A stretch of DNA of 49,769 bases, from assembly GCA_022795735.1 (NCBI GenBank), contig JAAWHG010000007.1:1-49769 (forward strand), in the 5' to 3' direction. The stretch is from Oscillospiraceae bacterium (lineage in GTDB: Bacteria > Bacillota > Clostridia > Oscillospirales > Oscillospiraceae). The notes under the pieces are model-generated. The model saw nothing but the letters and a program-made list of their open reading frames with translations, was not told where the DNA came from and made no database searches. The translations under genes and the position numbers were made by a program. Each line of letters opens with the position of its first letter. Positions within the stretch are counted from its first letter, which is position 1. Positions 36,133-45,029 of this stretch are shown here, piece after piece.

Positions 36133-36207
36133 ATGATGACACAAGATTTAGAGTTTGTTAAATCGTGTGCATTTACAATGTCCATATGGATTACTATGAC
36201 GGAGTAA
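36133..36207 (+). pseudogene. possible truncated 5' end of an interrupted gene
   Basis: A good AAGGAG lies 4-7 nt before ATG 36133/36136; the frame reads MMTQDLEFVKSCAF... and stops after 24 codons. It overlaps the 3' end of the leftward zinc-repeat gene. With NrdR boxes and a structured leader upstream, it may be the start of a host gene cut by insertion of the element. It could also be chance, since the RBS is the only positive evidence. Confidence 0.3.
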
Positions 36208-36726
36208 ATAACTGCTTACCTCTACAGTACGTCCACAGTTTTGACAAAGACATTTCCATCGAATTTCATTGCTCTTGATTTGTGCATTGGAAACTGGTTC
36301 TGTTACCAGAAGAAAACCAAATGTTTGTCCAACCAAATTATATTTGAGTTGGAATTTAGAGCAACCACATGACTTTGTTTTGCCACTGCGAAGATCGCTG
36401 GAGAAAACTGAAACAATAGTTCCACATTCACATTGACAGATCCATTTAACCTTTCTATATTTATGCACAGTATCCCTTTGCAGAACAGTAAGTTTGCCGA
36501 AGACCTTGCCGGTCAAATCAATAAGAGTGGATGATGGTTTATGACGAAGACAACCACAGGATTTAGTGCCATTTGCTTTTGTTAAATTCGTAGAGGATAC
36601 AATTGTTATATTGCCGCATTTGCATTGACATAACCACATAGGGCGCCCGGCTTTTTTAGATTCAACCTGTTTTATGACAGTTAATAATCCAATTGTTTTC
36701 CCACTTAAATCAATAAGTTTTCCCAT
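36148..36726 (-). CDS. triple zinc-ribbon-repeat protein of mobile elements
   Basis: 192 residues made of three copies of about 60 residues: DLSGKTIGLLTVIKQ...WLCQCKCG...SCGC, DLTGKVFGKLTVLQR...WICQCECG...SCGC, and NLVGQTFGFLLVTEP...WKCLCQNCG...HCKC. Each copy offers four Cys in a CxC...C, CxC pattern, consistent with a zinc site. Such repeats are common in phage and in HNH/AP2-type endonuclease-linked proteins, but no nuclease motif is seen here. It lies 11 nt after the integrase stop on the same strand, so it is probably co-transcribed. AT-rich like the rest of the element. Confidence 0.7.
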   Translation of the reverse strand: MGKLIDLSGKTIGLLTVIKQVESKKAGRPMWLCQCKCGNITIVSSTNLTKANGTKSCGCLRHKPSSTLIDLTGKVFGKLTVLQRDTVHKYRKVKWICQCECGTIVSVFSSDLRSGKTKSCGCSKFQLKYNLVGQTFGFLLVTEPVSNAQIKSNEIRWKCLCQNCGRTVEVSSYLLRHSNPYGHCKCTRFNKL

Positions 36727-36737
36727 TTTGAATTTAC

Positions 36738-38012
36738 CTAATTTATATGTATTTTCCCTTCAAGATTCGCGAAGGCTTCTTTCTTCTTCTCTTTTGTGGC
36801 TTCGGCATAAATGTTCAACGTTGTTTCAATATCAGCATGACCCATAATTTCTTGTATTACTTTAATGTTGCTTTCATTTTCACAAAATCTTGTACAAAAA
36901 GTATGACGAAGATTGTGTGCAGAGAAATGCCGTATCAACAATGGTTCGCGACCCTCTTTATCTGCCAAAACTGTCTCATCTTCGATATATGCTTTGCATA
37001 TACGATCTATACTTCGGTTGACATTATGTGGAGATAATGGTTCACCATAGCGATTTTGAAAAATGAAACCTGTAAATCCGTCCACAATAGACTCGTTAAA
37101 CCCAATAATTCTTTGCTTCTCCCATTCGGCTTTTAACGCTTCTCTTACTTCGGCAAGCATAGGGACAATTCGAATCCCAGCTTTGGTTTTAGGCGTAACA
37201 ATATGAAATCGCATTCTTTCTTCATCTTCATATTTTCGATAAACTAGATTATGATTAATGCTAATAATTCCCTCCTCAAAATCACAATCTTCCCATCGCA
37301 ACCCCACAGCTTCACCAATTCGACATCCAGTGCCAAGCAATACTATAAACAGCGGAAGCCAATGGTTATAGATTTTATGTTTAGATATATAATTGATAAA
37401 TGCTGTTTGTTCTGCAATAGTTAAGGCATGGCGTTTGGGTTTTTCCCAGTTGTGCGCTTTTTTGATTTCTGTCATAACCCCGTCTGTGGGGTTAAGTCGA
37501 ATATAACCGTCACGAACAGCAAGTGTAAAAACCGGATGAAGGATGGTGTGAATTATCTCCATACTATTTGGTTTAAAACCTTTTTCATATATTAGGCTAT
37601 TATAAAATGACTTGACATTAGAATACTTAATCTTTGCAATTTGTTGTTTACCAAAGTCATCTTTAATATATTTGCGATACATATACAAGTAATTACTGCG
37701 AGTTGATTCTTTTAACTCCTTTTTCCCAGACATATATAAATCAAATAAATTATTAACTGTGACCTTGTTTTCAACATATGATTTAATACCATCTTCTAAA
37801 TCGCGGACAACTTTTTTTTCTTTTTCTCTGAGACTAAGATCTGTTTTGCTGCCTGGTGGAGTTCGATCTGTGGGAACAAGTCGATTGCTATAAATATCGC
37901 GACGAATTCCTTCTGCATCTGTGTAACGATACCGATAAGAACCATCTTTTCGTTGTGATTCCCCATCTTTGAGGATTCTCCCTTTATTATCAGTTCGTTT
38001 CTTTCCGGCCAT
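36738..38012 (-). CDS. int: tyrosine recombinase integrase
   Basis: 424 residues, Tn916/phage-type integrase. The N-terminal arm-binding part has SYRYRYTDAEGIRRDIYSNR; a SAM-like core-binding domain follows (about 85-175). The catalytic domain has LGTGCRIGEAVGLRWEDC (Arg I), SAHNLRHTFCTRF (HxxR), MGHADIETTLNIYAEAT (His and nucleophilic Tyr), so all key residues are present. ATG 38012 follows AGGAGGATAATATAG. It should integrate and excise the accessory element whose left boundary lies near lysS. The matching att repeat was not found in the window. Confidence 0.95.
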   Translation of the reverse strand: MAGKKRTDNKGRILKDGESQRKDGSYRYRYTDAEGIRRDIYSNRLVPTDRTPPGSKTDLSLREKEKKVVRDLEDGIKSYVENKVTVNNLFDLYMSGKKELKESTRSNYLYMYRKYIKDDFGKQQIAKIKYSNVKSFYNSLIYEKGFKPNSMEIIHTILHPVFTLAVRDGYIRLNPTDGVMTEIKKAHNWEKPKRHALTIAEQTAFINYISKHKIYNHWLPLFIVLLGTGCRIGEAVGLRWEDCDFEEGIISINHNLVYRKYEDEERMRFHIVTPKTKAGIRIVPMLAEVREALKAEWEKQRIIGFNESIVDGFTGFIFQNRYGEPLSPHNVNRSIDRICKAYIEDETVLADKEGREPLLIRHFSAHNLRHTFCTRFCENESNIKVIQEIMGHADIETTLNIYAEATKEKKKEAFANLEGKIHIN

Positions 38013-38107
38013 CTATATTATCCTCCTGAGAAAATGCCTGAAAAATATGTGTTTGAATTTTATATCATTGGAATAATAAGGTCAAGAATTTGATATTCTT
38101 TGAAGAC

Positions 38108-38139
38108 AAAGAAGGCGTGGATCTCTCTACGCCTTCTTT
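38108..38139. terminator. bidirectional terminator between xis-like gene and int
   Basis: AAAGAAGGCGT (38108-38118) pairs with ACGCCTTCTTT (38129-38139); T-rich on both sides. It lies 5 nt after the excisionase-like gene on the minus strand. Confidence 0.85.
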
Positions 38140-38143
38140 TATT

Positions 38144-38347
38144 TTAGATTGAAATTGAATCAATGTAAGTTTTGATTTTCTCAACATTCCAAAAGACTCT
38201 TTTGCCAATTTGTATACGCGCTTCTGCTAATTCACCCGTTTGGACTGCGGAGTATCTTCCGCAACTCAACATGGCTTGCAATTCAAGTGTTGTAATCGCA
38301 ATTTTGTCTTGGGGATCAATGTTTTTAAATTGAGTTGTAGTTTTCAT
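38144..38347 (-). CDS. excisionase-like winged-helix DNA-binding protein
   Basis: 67 residues with a MerR/Xis-type helix-turn-helix: ITTLELQAMLSCGRYSAVQTGELAEARIQIG (about 17-48), then KRVFWNVEKIKTYIDS. Position just upstream of int on the same strand fits an excisionase that directs recombination toward excision. ATG 38347 follows GGAGGAAAAAT. Confidence 0.72.
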   Translation of the reverse strand: MKTTTQFKNIDPQDKIAITTLELQAMLSCGRYSAVQTGELAEARIQIGKRVFWNVEKIKTYIDSISI

Positions 38348-38903
38348 ATTTTTCCTCCATTTTATAGAAAAATTTGTCTATTTATAAAGAAATCCATTTT
38401 TATATACAATGCCACCCCCCCAAAAATAAACATGTGACATTATACAGGAGATTGATCGCCAATATCAAAAAATAATTGTCTTTGAGAAGATTTTTTTATG
38501 AGGAGACGAGCGTTTGGTTCGCAGTATTTAACTCTAGTCGTCGTTACCCAAATATTTCGTTATCGGTTGATTGCATTGAACATATATGATTATTCCTAGG
38601 GACATTTAAATCCTTGAAATTTTCGACTTAAAATGCTATAGTCAGCGCAGCAAACGAATTTCTCTGGATTACCTTGTCCCATTTTCCACCCCACCCCCAA
38701 TCCTCCTCCTTTCAGGGGGGGCAGGACAGGGGCTGTATTAGGGTAAAAGCAGGAGTCCAGAGTAATTCATACGAGTTGCTCTGGATTTTTTTTGTGTCTG
38801 ATTCCTTCTTGTGCATGAGAGGCGGGTGGGGGTGGAATGGTTAAAAAATGGCTGATGTAGGGTGGGGGTAAAACATAAAATTTACAAATCTGAGGTGATG
38901 TAT
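38348..38903. other. 556-nt AT-rich gap with one terminator
   Basis: No convincing gene on either strand. It contains a strong plus-strand terminator (38757-38793), several C- or G-runs (for example 38411-38418 and 38714-38721), and a TAGGGTAAAAG stretch. The orphan terminator suggests a short untranslated or decayed transcript unit upstream of it. Confidence 0.4.
38757..38793 (+). terminator. orphan intrinsic terminator
   Basis: CCAGAGTAA (38757-38765) pairs with TTGCTCTGG (38776-38784, one mismatch), followed by A and eight T. No coding gene precedes it on the plus strand within 390 nt. Confidence 0.8.
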
Positions 38904-39404
38904 ATGACAATGAAACACACATTCCCTGCGCCTGAATGCAATTCCTGTCCACACTATCAAACAGTTGGGGGATTGACTCGGTATTGTAATGGATTTAAGC
39001 GTCGTAAGCCCAAGCAATTCAAAAAATCTGATCCCAAGGTTAAAATCCCTAATTGGTGTCCTCGGAAAATCACACCACCTACTTGCCGAGTTTACGGGTT
39101 CAAAGATGAAAAAGGTGAATTTATAGAATTGTTGCGGCGCATGGAATACGAACAAGGAAAAATTGAAGCTATTTATCCTTCAGAGATACATTATCAATTC
39201 CGACAGGAGTTGCATCCAAATATGACAGCAAGGCAATTTTATGATGCAACGCAACAAAAATCTCTTTGCGAAATTATTTCTGAAAAGATTGGCATGGGTG
39301 AAATTGTTGAAATTGACGACGGTTTGCGACCTTATTTTTTCTATATAGTAGATTCATGGTCAGTGATACCGCTCTCATATTTCCGTCTGTTGAAAGATAT
39401 GTAG
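38904..39404 (+). CDS. uncharacterised protein with N-terminal Cys cluster
   Basis: 166 residues. The N-terminus has a likely zinc site: APECNSCPHYQTVGGLTRYC, then PNWCPRK. The rest is mixed helix/strand (QFRQELHPNMTARQFYDATQ, EIISEKIGMGEIVEIDDGLR). ATG 38904 follows GAGGTG at 6 nt; ATG 38898 is an alternative. Not recognised; typical of small cargo genes in clostridial mobile elements. Confidence 0.6.
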   Translation: MTMKHTFPAPECNSCPHYQTVGGLTRYCNGFKRRKPKQFKKSDPKVKIPNWCPRKITPPTCRVYGFKDEKGEFIELLRRMEYEQGKIEAIYPSEIHYQFRQELHPNMTARQFYDATQQKSLCEIISEKIGMGEIVEIDDGLRPYFFYIVDSWSVIPLSYFRLLKDM

Positions 39405-39443
39405 TCAGTTATAAATTCAAGGATAACATTAAGGAGGAACATT

Positions 39444-39890
39444 ATGGCTAAATTTGTACAGGATTCCAGCGGCGAGATTTACCGCATTTTGCTGGAGGCG
39501 GACGGGGGCATGTGGATCATCTCATTTTCGAATCCTGCACCGCCTGTATTTATTGCTTCCGCCGAAGAGTTCCAGTTGGTCGAAATTCCGTTTGATTTTC
39601 TGAAAGCAACAAAACGAATTTTGAAAAAAGCGGAAATACGTCGGAAAGTATTGATTCAGCCGTTGTTGGATATGGGTGGTCAGTGCATTACAGACAAAGC
39701 CTACCGATTGCAAATGAGTCGGAATATTGCTGAAATGACTGGTACAACAGCAAGGCAGATCCTCAGAATATTTTACAGATATTTAGCGACAGGTTCTTTG
39801 GAAAGATCAGAAGTAAAAGCGTTGAAACGGTTACAGGCGCAGCGGCGCAAAATTGCAGAACAGCGAAAGACAGCCGCTGTTCATACATAA
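39444..39890 (+). CDS. TnsB-type transposase N-terminal domain, stand-alone
   Basis: 148 residues. MAKFVQDSSGEIYRILLEAD, WIISFSNPAPPVFIAS and especially LIQPLLDMGGQCITDKAYRL then IAEMTGTTARQILRIFYRYL resemble, from memory, the first 150 residues of Firmicute TnsB-like (Tn7-family) transposases: a small beta domain followed by a helix-turn-helix. The DDE catalytic domain is absent: the frame ends at 39890 and no continuation is seen. It may be a truncated remnant or a protein domesticated for DNA binding. ATG 39444 follows AAGGAGG at 7 nt. Confidence 0.55.
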   Translation: MAKFVQDSSGEIYRILLEADGGMWIISFSNPAPPVFIASAEEFQLVEIPFDFLKATKRILKKAEIRRKVLIQPLLDMGGQCITDKAYRLQMSRNIAEMTGTTARQILRIFYRYLATGSLERSEVKALKRLQAQRRKIAEQRKTAAVHT

Positions 39891-40134
39891 CATGCTATGC
39901 CTTTGGGGGAGATGCTTTGCGGCTTTGTGGGAAGGGCGGCCTGAAGCGGGATGGAAAGCCTGTTTCGATTGCTGGCAGTTGCAGTAAGGGTTGGATATAA
40001 AACTGCTTTTAGCATTTTGCACAAATATCAAGAAAATATATATGAATATTTGATAACTATCTTGTGATAATTAACAAAATTTCCAGTATAATCCCTGTAT
40101 GAAACAACCCGAAGTTTGAAAGGAGAAATGCAAA

Positions 40135-40380
40135 ATGCGTCTGAAAAATGTTAATCAGGTCAACAAATTCAAAGAGGTTATCAATGAGTGTACAGGGAAT
40201 GTCTACATCCACACCCCGCAGGGCGATGTCTTCAACCTCAAGTCGGCGCTGTCCGAGTACATTGCGATTGGGCGGCTGCTGGATGAGCATGGGGACGAAC
40301 TCGAACTCTTTGCGGATCTGCGCGAGGATGAAACGCGGCTTATTCGATTCCTTTCGGAACTTGACAAAGACGCCGCGTAA
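40135..40380 (+). CDS. small uncharacterised element protein
   Basis: 81 residues: MRLKNVNQVNKFKEVINECT, then NVYIHTPQGDVFNLKSALSE and a helical acidic end (DLREDETRLIRFLSELDKDA). Related small proteins are frequent beside mobile-element genes in Clostridia; function unknown. GAAAGGAG precedes ATG 40135 and a strong terminator closes the unit, so it is a monocistronic gene. Confidence 0.65.
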   Translation: MRLKNVNQVNKFKEVINECTGNVYIHTPQGDVFNLKSALSEYIAIGRLLDEHGDELELFADLREDETRLIRFLSELDKDAA

Positions 40381-40384
40381 ACTA

Positions 40385-40424
40385 ACCCCTCGGAGCGAAT
40401 ATCGCTTCGGGGGGTGTTTTTTTT
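40385..40424 (+). terminator. terminator of the 81-residue protein gene
   Basis: ACCCCTCGGAGCGA / TCGCTTCGGGGGGT stem with a short AATA loop, followed by GTTTTTTTT. Confidence 0.92.
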
Positions 40425-40463
40425 GCCAGTGAAACCAAGCTGTTGTATAAGTTGATGAATGTT

Positions 40464-40703
40464 TTATTTTATTGTTACTCTCAGTTCCACTGTGCGTCCG
40501 TCTTTCAATGTCCATTCATAACCACTGGTAGTAGCTTTACAGCAGTCAATACCACCAAGAAGTTCCTGAATCATGTAATCTCTGACGGCACACAATGCTT
40601 CGTCGGTACACTTTGTTTTATTTTGCCACAGAGTCTTGTTCTTGCTATTTAATGTTCCTGCGTAGATTGCAAATGCACTGCATCCAACATGAAATTCTGT
40701 CAT
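40464..40703 (-). CDS. DUF7446-like small phage-type protein
   Basis: 79 residues: HVGCSAFAIYAGTLNSKNKT, LWQNKTKCTDEALCAVRDYM, ending in a strand-rich YEWTLKDGRTVELRVTIK. The VGxS...IYAG...W...K..VT.EA..AV layout recalls DUF7446-type phage proteins of unknown role (from memory). ATG 40703 follows AGGAGG. It is the last gene of a leftward group (42560-40464). Confidence 0.55.
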   Translation of the reverse strand: MTEFHVGCSAFAIYAGTLNSKNKTLWQNKTKCTDEALCAVRDYMIQELLGGIDCCKATTSGYEWTLKDGRTVELRVTIK

Positions 40704-40718
40704 TACAAACGCCTCCTA

Positions 40719-41573
40719 TCATTCGATAATTCCCAGCAGGACGTTCAAGATGGTTAGTTGTTCTTCCGAGACCGGTTGATTATCTGCATTCAGTGTACCA
40801 AGCGCAACAGACTTATTTGCGCCATGATAATCGCTTCCACCGGAAATCAGAAGGGAGTGGGCTTGGGCGAATTTGGCCAGTTTTTCGCAGTAAGCAAGAG
40901 GGTATTTGGAATAGAAGCATTCTAGACCCATTAAGCCGAATCCTGTCAACTCATCCAGCATTGCGCTGAATTGCTCGGGCGTAACCTGCTTTTCCCCTTC
41001 GCCTCCCAGCGGATGCGCCCATACCGGAATCCCGCCGGAGGCGAGAATCGCTTTTACGGCAATCTCCGCTTGGATTCGGCTGCTTTCAGTAAAGCAAAGA
41101 TTGATGGTTTGTTCAATAGCGGTCTTTCTGTCCGGCGCATAGCCATACTTTACCATCAGGTTTCCAAGATGGGGCTTGCCAACGCTGGAAAGTTGGTACA
41201 GCTTTTCCAGCTCATCTTCGGGGAACCGAATGCCTTTGTTCGCAAGGAAAGAAAGTCTTTGTTCCAGTTTGGTTCTGCGAAGATTGGCTCCCTGAGACAA
41301 TACGGATTGAAACGCCGGGTGGGTCATGTTGCAGTCATACCCCAGAATGTGACATTTTCCCGAGGCCATACGGCAGGAAAATTCGATCCCTGGAATAAAA
41401 AACATGTCATCTGGCATTTGCGCTTTCAATTGTTCCGCGCCTGTTATCGTGTCATGATCTGTGATTGCAAATACGCTGATTCCCGCAGACTTTACTTTTT
41501 CTGCCAGTTGAACAGGATTGTCAGTCCCATCCGAGGCGATTGTATGAATGTGCAAGTCAATTGTGTTTGGCAT
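40719..41573 (-). CDS. PHP domain phosphoesterase
   Basis: 284 residues. Metal-binding PHP motifs are IDLHIHTIASDGT (about 5-17), AITDHDTI (about 36-43), the IPGIEFSC Glu, and GGSDYHGANK near the C-terminus. It resembles the YciV/RNase AM-like branch (3',5'-nucleoside bisphosphate phosphatase and 5'-3' exonuclease activities are known in that branch). Next to nucleotide-metabolism genes it could act in nucleotide recycling. ATG 41573 follows AAGGAG. Confidence 0.88.
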   Translation of the reverse strand: MPNTIDLHIHTIASDGTDNPVQLAEKVKSAGISVFAITDHDTITGAEQLKAQMPDDMFFIPGIEFSCRMASGKCHILGYDCNMTHPAFQSVLSQGANLRRTKLEQRLSFLANKGIRFPEDELEKLYQLSSVGKPHLGNLMVKYGYAPDRKTAIEQTINLCFTESSRIQAEIAVKAILASGGIPVWAHPLGGEGEKQVTPEQFSAMLDELTGFGLMGLECFYSKYPLAYCEKLAKFAQAHSLLISGGSDYHGANKSVALGTLNADNQPVSEEQLTILNVLLGIIE

Positions 41574-41586
41574 AACACCAACTCCT

Positions 41587-41949
41587 TTATTGGAAAATAT
41601 AGGGCTTTATGATGGAATACAGGTTCTGTATTTCGTCAGAAGACATTTCATGCAGTGCTGTATTTATATTTCGGCGGATAACAGCTTCTTGTGATTTTCT
41701 GTTTATATAATCGTAAATGGCTTCCCTGGAGAGGAATAGTTTCCAACTTGGACTATAAGGATCGGTATCTTTCTGAAGACAATTCTTTATATCAAATCTT
41801 ACTTTTTCCCAAAAATCAACTGTTACATATGCTTCGTCAACCGACAGGACTTTTACTCTTCTGATCCTGTTTTCGACAGATTCATTCTCAAAATTTCTGA
41901 TGTGAAAAAGAAAAACGGTTTGCCCAACCTGAAAATCCTTTTGAGTCAT
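41587..41949 (-). CDS. uncharacterised small protein
   Basis: 120 residues. The N-terminal part looks like a small beta barrel (FQVGQTVFLFHIRN, RRVKVLSVDEAYVTVDFWEK); the C-terminal half is helical (FLSREAIYDYINRKSQEAVI). Starts at ATG 41949 after AAGGAGAC, 2 nt after the upstream stop, so it is coupled to the 41952-42560 gene. Not recognised. Confidence 0.6.
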   Translation of the reverse strand: MTQKDFQVGQTVFLFHIRNFENESVENRIRRVKVLSVDEAYVTVDFWEKVRFDIKNCLQKDTDPYSPSWKLFLSREAIYDYINRKSQEAVIRRNINTALHEMSSDEIQNLYSIIKPYIFQ

Positions 41950-41951
41950 GA

Positions 41952-42560
41952 TTAGTCTCCTTTCTTGTTTTGAGCACATCTGTGAATGCAAAGACACCTG
42001 TCTTTAACAAAGACCCAATATTCTTTCATTCCTGCTCTGTGCAGAATGCAGACTTCACTGATATCGCAAAGCCTTGCACTCTTTAACATTGGTTGTTTTC
42101 TGACCCAGCGAAGGGCAATCGGTCTGGCGGCGTCCGGCAGGAGAATTTTCTCGTCAACGTGCTTTTGGCAGCAGCGAGTGAAATGCAGGTCGTATGCCGC
42201 CACAGCTTTTTCCATAGTGCCGTAAAATGCTCCGTTACCTTGACTGATTCTATAAAATTTCTCTTCCCAGATAATTTCAGGGTCGTTATTCCAGATTACT
42301 CCTCCACGGGAACTATTTGGCGTAATGCAACCCGGAGCCCGCCCGATCAGAATCCTGATTCCATCAAGGTAATATCTATTGTCAGATTGTTCATGGAAAT
42401 CTTTGCTCAGAACCCGGATGATTTCTTTGCCATCCATCAGATCAACGCTTGCCAGTTCACCCTGGGAACCTGCCATTGTGGACGTATTGAAACAGTATCC
42501 TCTTTGGAGATAATCAGATACTATTTCGGTAAAACGTTTATTGATGTCCTGATGTGTCAT
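41952..42560 (-). CDS. uncharacterised protein
   Basis: 202 residues: MTHQDINKRFTEIVSDYLQR, GYCFNTSTMAGSQGELASVD, VIWNNDPEIIWEEKFYRISQ and a Cys/Trp-containing end (CLCIHRCAQNKKGD). A beta-rich domain that may bind a ligand or nucleic acid; no motif identified. ATG 42560 (AAGG upstream) is preferred to ATG 42680. Divergent from nrdD. Confidence 0.6.
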   Translation of the reverse strand: MTHQDINKRFTEIVSDYLQRGYCFNTSTMAGSQGELASVDLMDGKEIIRVLSKDFHEQSDNRYYLDGIRILIGRAPGCITPNSSRGGVIWNNDPEIIWEEKFYRISQGNGAFYGTMEKAVAAYDLHFTRCCQKHVDEKILLPDAARPIALRWVRKQPMLKSARLCDISEVCILHRAGMKEYWVFVKDRCLCIHRCAQNKKGD

Positions 42561-42816
42561 TGTGAACACGCCTTTCTCAGTATTTTTTTTGAATACAGCC
42601 TTTTTTGCTGCTAAAAAAATATACGGAAATGACATGCAAATATCAATCGCGCCCTCCCACATCCACCCCCAACCCCTCACAGCGCCACCTCTCCATCTTC
42701 CCGCAAAGGCAAACTACCCATATCTATATCCCGGAAAAACGCTCGTTCAATTCGACCGGGCGTTTTTAATATTCTGATTCAATTTTCGTACAATACAGAC
42801 AGTAATTCCACAGGAT

Positions 42817-42863
42817 GTCCCATATATGGTGTGATACATAAAATTGAATGGCATATTTTGTGC
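42817..42863. promoter_or_regulatory. degenerate NrdR-like box pair upstream of nrdD
   Basis: Box 42817-42832 (core CATATATGGTGT) and box 42848-42863 (core CATATTTTGTG) match the NrdR consensus at 11 and 10 of 16 positions. They are exactly 31 bp apart, the NrdR spacing. Together with their place 49 nt before nrdD they plausibly form its operator. Confidence 0.5.
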
Positions 42864-42911
42864 CATAAGAGAATTTTATTGTATCTTTAATTCAGAAAGG
42901 AGTAAGAAGAA

Positions 42912-45029
42912 ATGCGTATTATTAAACGTTCCGGTGAAGAAGTTGCTTTCAACAGGGAAAAAATTGAGGCGGCCGTCAAGAAAGCAAACCAGTCTGTGTG
43001 CGAGGCGGATCGCCTGCCGGAAGCCAGGATCAAACTGCTGGCAAGTATTGTGGAAGGCCGGTGTGAGGAACTGGGTCATATTCCGAATGTGGAAGAGGTT
43101 CAGGATATGGTCATCAAGGAACTTATGAAAACCACGTCGTACAATCTTGCGCAAAATTACATCATTTACCGTTTTCAGCACAATCAGATGCGGGGCAATA
43201 CTACGGACGCCGAGGTCCTGTCGATTGTCAACGGGACAAATGAAGAACTGCGCACTGAGAACGCCAACAAAGATGTCTCGATTGCGTCCACGCAACGGGA
43301 CTACATGGCGGGACAAACCAGCCGTGATGTCTCCCGCCGGCTTTTGCTGCCGGAGGAAATTGTCAGAGCGCATGATGAAGGCAAGATCCACTTCCATGAC
43401 ATGGACTTTTTCGCCCAGCGAATTCACAACTGCTGTCTGGTTGCGTTGGACGATATGCTTCAGAATGGCACCGTCATCACAGACACAATGGTTGAGAAGC
43501 CCCATAGTTTCTCTACTGCCTGCAACATTGCAACTCAAATTATTGCTCAGGTGGCGTCCAACCAGCACGGCGGCCAGACTATCACCCTGACCCACCTCGC
43601 GCCCTTTGTTGATGTCAGCCGGAAGGCAATTCGTAAAGAGGTGGAGGAAGAATTGTTGATGGCCGACGTTTCAAACGATTCCACAGCATACGATGCGCTG
43701 CGCGACGAGATTGTTGGGAAACGTCTTAGAAAAGAGATCGAAAAGGGGATCCAGACCATTCAGTATCAGATTCTGACAATCATGACAACCAACGGCCAGA
43801 CACCCTTTATCAGCATTTGCTGTTATCTGGGCGAGGCTGGAGACGATAAACTGCTTAAACACGATCTGGCGATGCTGATTGAGGAATTTTTCAAGCAGCG
43901 GATTCAGGGCATCAAGAACAAAGATGGCGTGTGGGTAACACCTTCATTTCCGAAGCTGCTGTACGTTCTTGAGGAGGACAATATCCATTCCGGTTCTCCA
44001 TACTGGTATCTTACAGAACTTGCCGCCAAATGCACGGCAAAGCGTATGGTTCCTGACTACATCAGTGAGAAGCAGATGAAGAAGTTGAAGATTGACGAAA
44101 ACGGCAATGGACAGGCTTACCCGTGCATGGGATGCCGGTCATTTCTCACTCCCTATGTAGATGAAAATGGCAAGCCGAAATACTACGGTCGCTTCAATCA
44201 AGGCGTCGTAAGCATCAATCTCCCATACGCGGCCCTCTCGTCTGAGGGAGACGTGGACAAATTCTGGAACATTCTCGAAGAAACACTTGAGCTTTGCCAT
44301 CGGGGGCTGAGGGCGAGGCATGAGCGGCTTTTGGGGACGCCGAGCGATATTGCGCCGATTCTCTGGCAGCACGGCGCTCTGGCGCGGCTCAAGCCCGGAG
44401 AGACCATCGACCGGCTGCTTTACGGTGGGTATTCCACTATCAGCCTTGGATATGCCGGTTTGTACGAGGCGGTTTATTACATGACCGGACATAGCCACAC
44501 TGACCCGGAAGGAAAACCTTTTGCCAAACAGATCATGCAGTATATGAACGACAAGTGCGCACAATGGCGCGAAGCGGAAAACATTGCGTACAGTCTGTAT
44601 GGCACACCTATCGAGTCCACAACTTACCGGTTCTCCAAACTGCTGCAAAAGAAGTTTGGAATTATTCACAACGTAACGGATCACGGGTACATCACAAATT
44701 CGTATCACGTCAATGTCCGGGAGAAGATCGACGCTTTCACAAAGCTTGACTTTGAGTCTGAATTTCAGGCGTTGTCTCCCGGTGGGGCAATCTCGTATGT
44801 CGAGGTTCCCAATATGCAAGACAATATCCCGGCGGTCCTCAACATCATCCAGTACATCTACGACAACATCATGTATGCTGAACTGAACACCAAGAGCGAC
44901 TATTGCCAGGAATGCGGATATGACGGTGAAATCAAAATCGTCGAGGAAGATGGCAAACTGATCTGGGAATGCCCGAAGTGCGGCAATCGTGACCAGACCA
45001 AAATGAATGTCGCTCGCCGGACCTGCGGT
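42912..45029 (+). CDS. nrdD: anaerobic ribonucleoside-triphosphate reductase NrdD, exon 1
   Basis: Residues 1-706 of a class III reductase that makes deoxynucleotides from NTPs. N-terminal ATP cone (MRIIKRSGEEVAFNREKIEA) for dATP control, active-site region YPCMGCRSFLTPY, zinc site CQECGY...ECPKCGN (CxxC twice), and RRTCG, whose Gly (codon 45027-45029) is the glycyl radical residue. Without splicing the frame would end nine codons later as RQTNIAAV, lacking the conserved tail. With exon 2 (45929-46018) the protein is 735 residues, as usual for the family. ATG 42912 follows AAAGGAG. NrdG (46080) activates it. Confidence 0.95.

Noticed and set aside
39892..39990. Short Trp/Cys-rich frame after the TnsB-like gene
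   Set aside because: About 32 codons, no RBS at the ATG and no similarity recognised; insufficient support for a gene.
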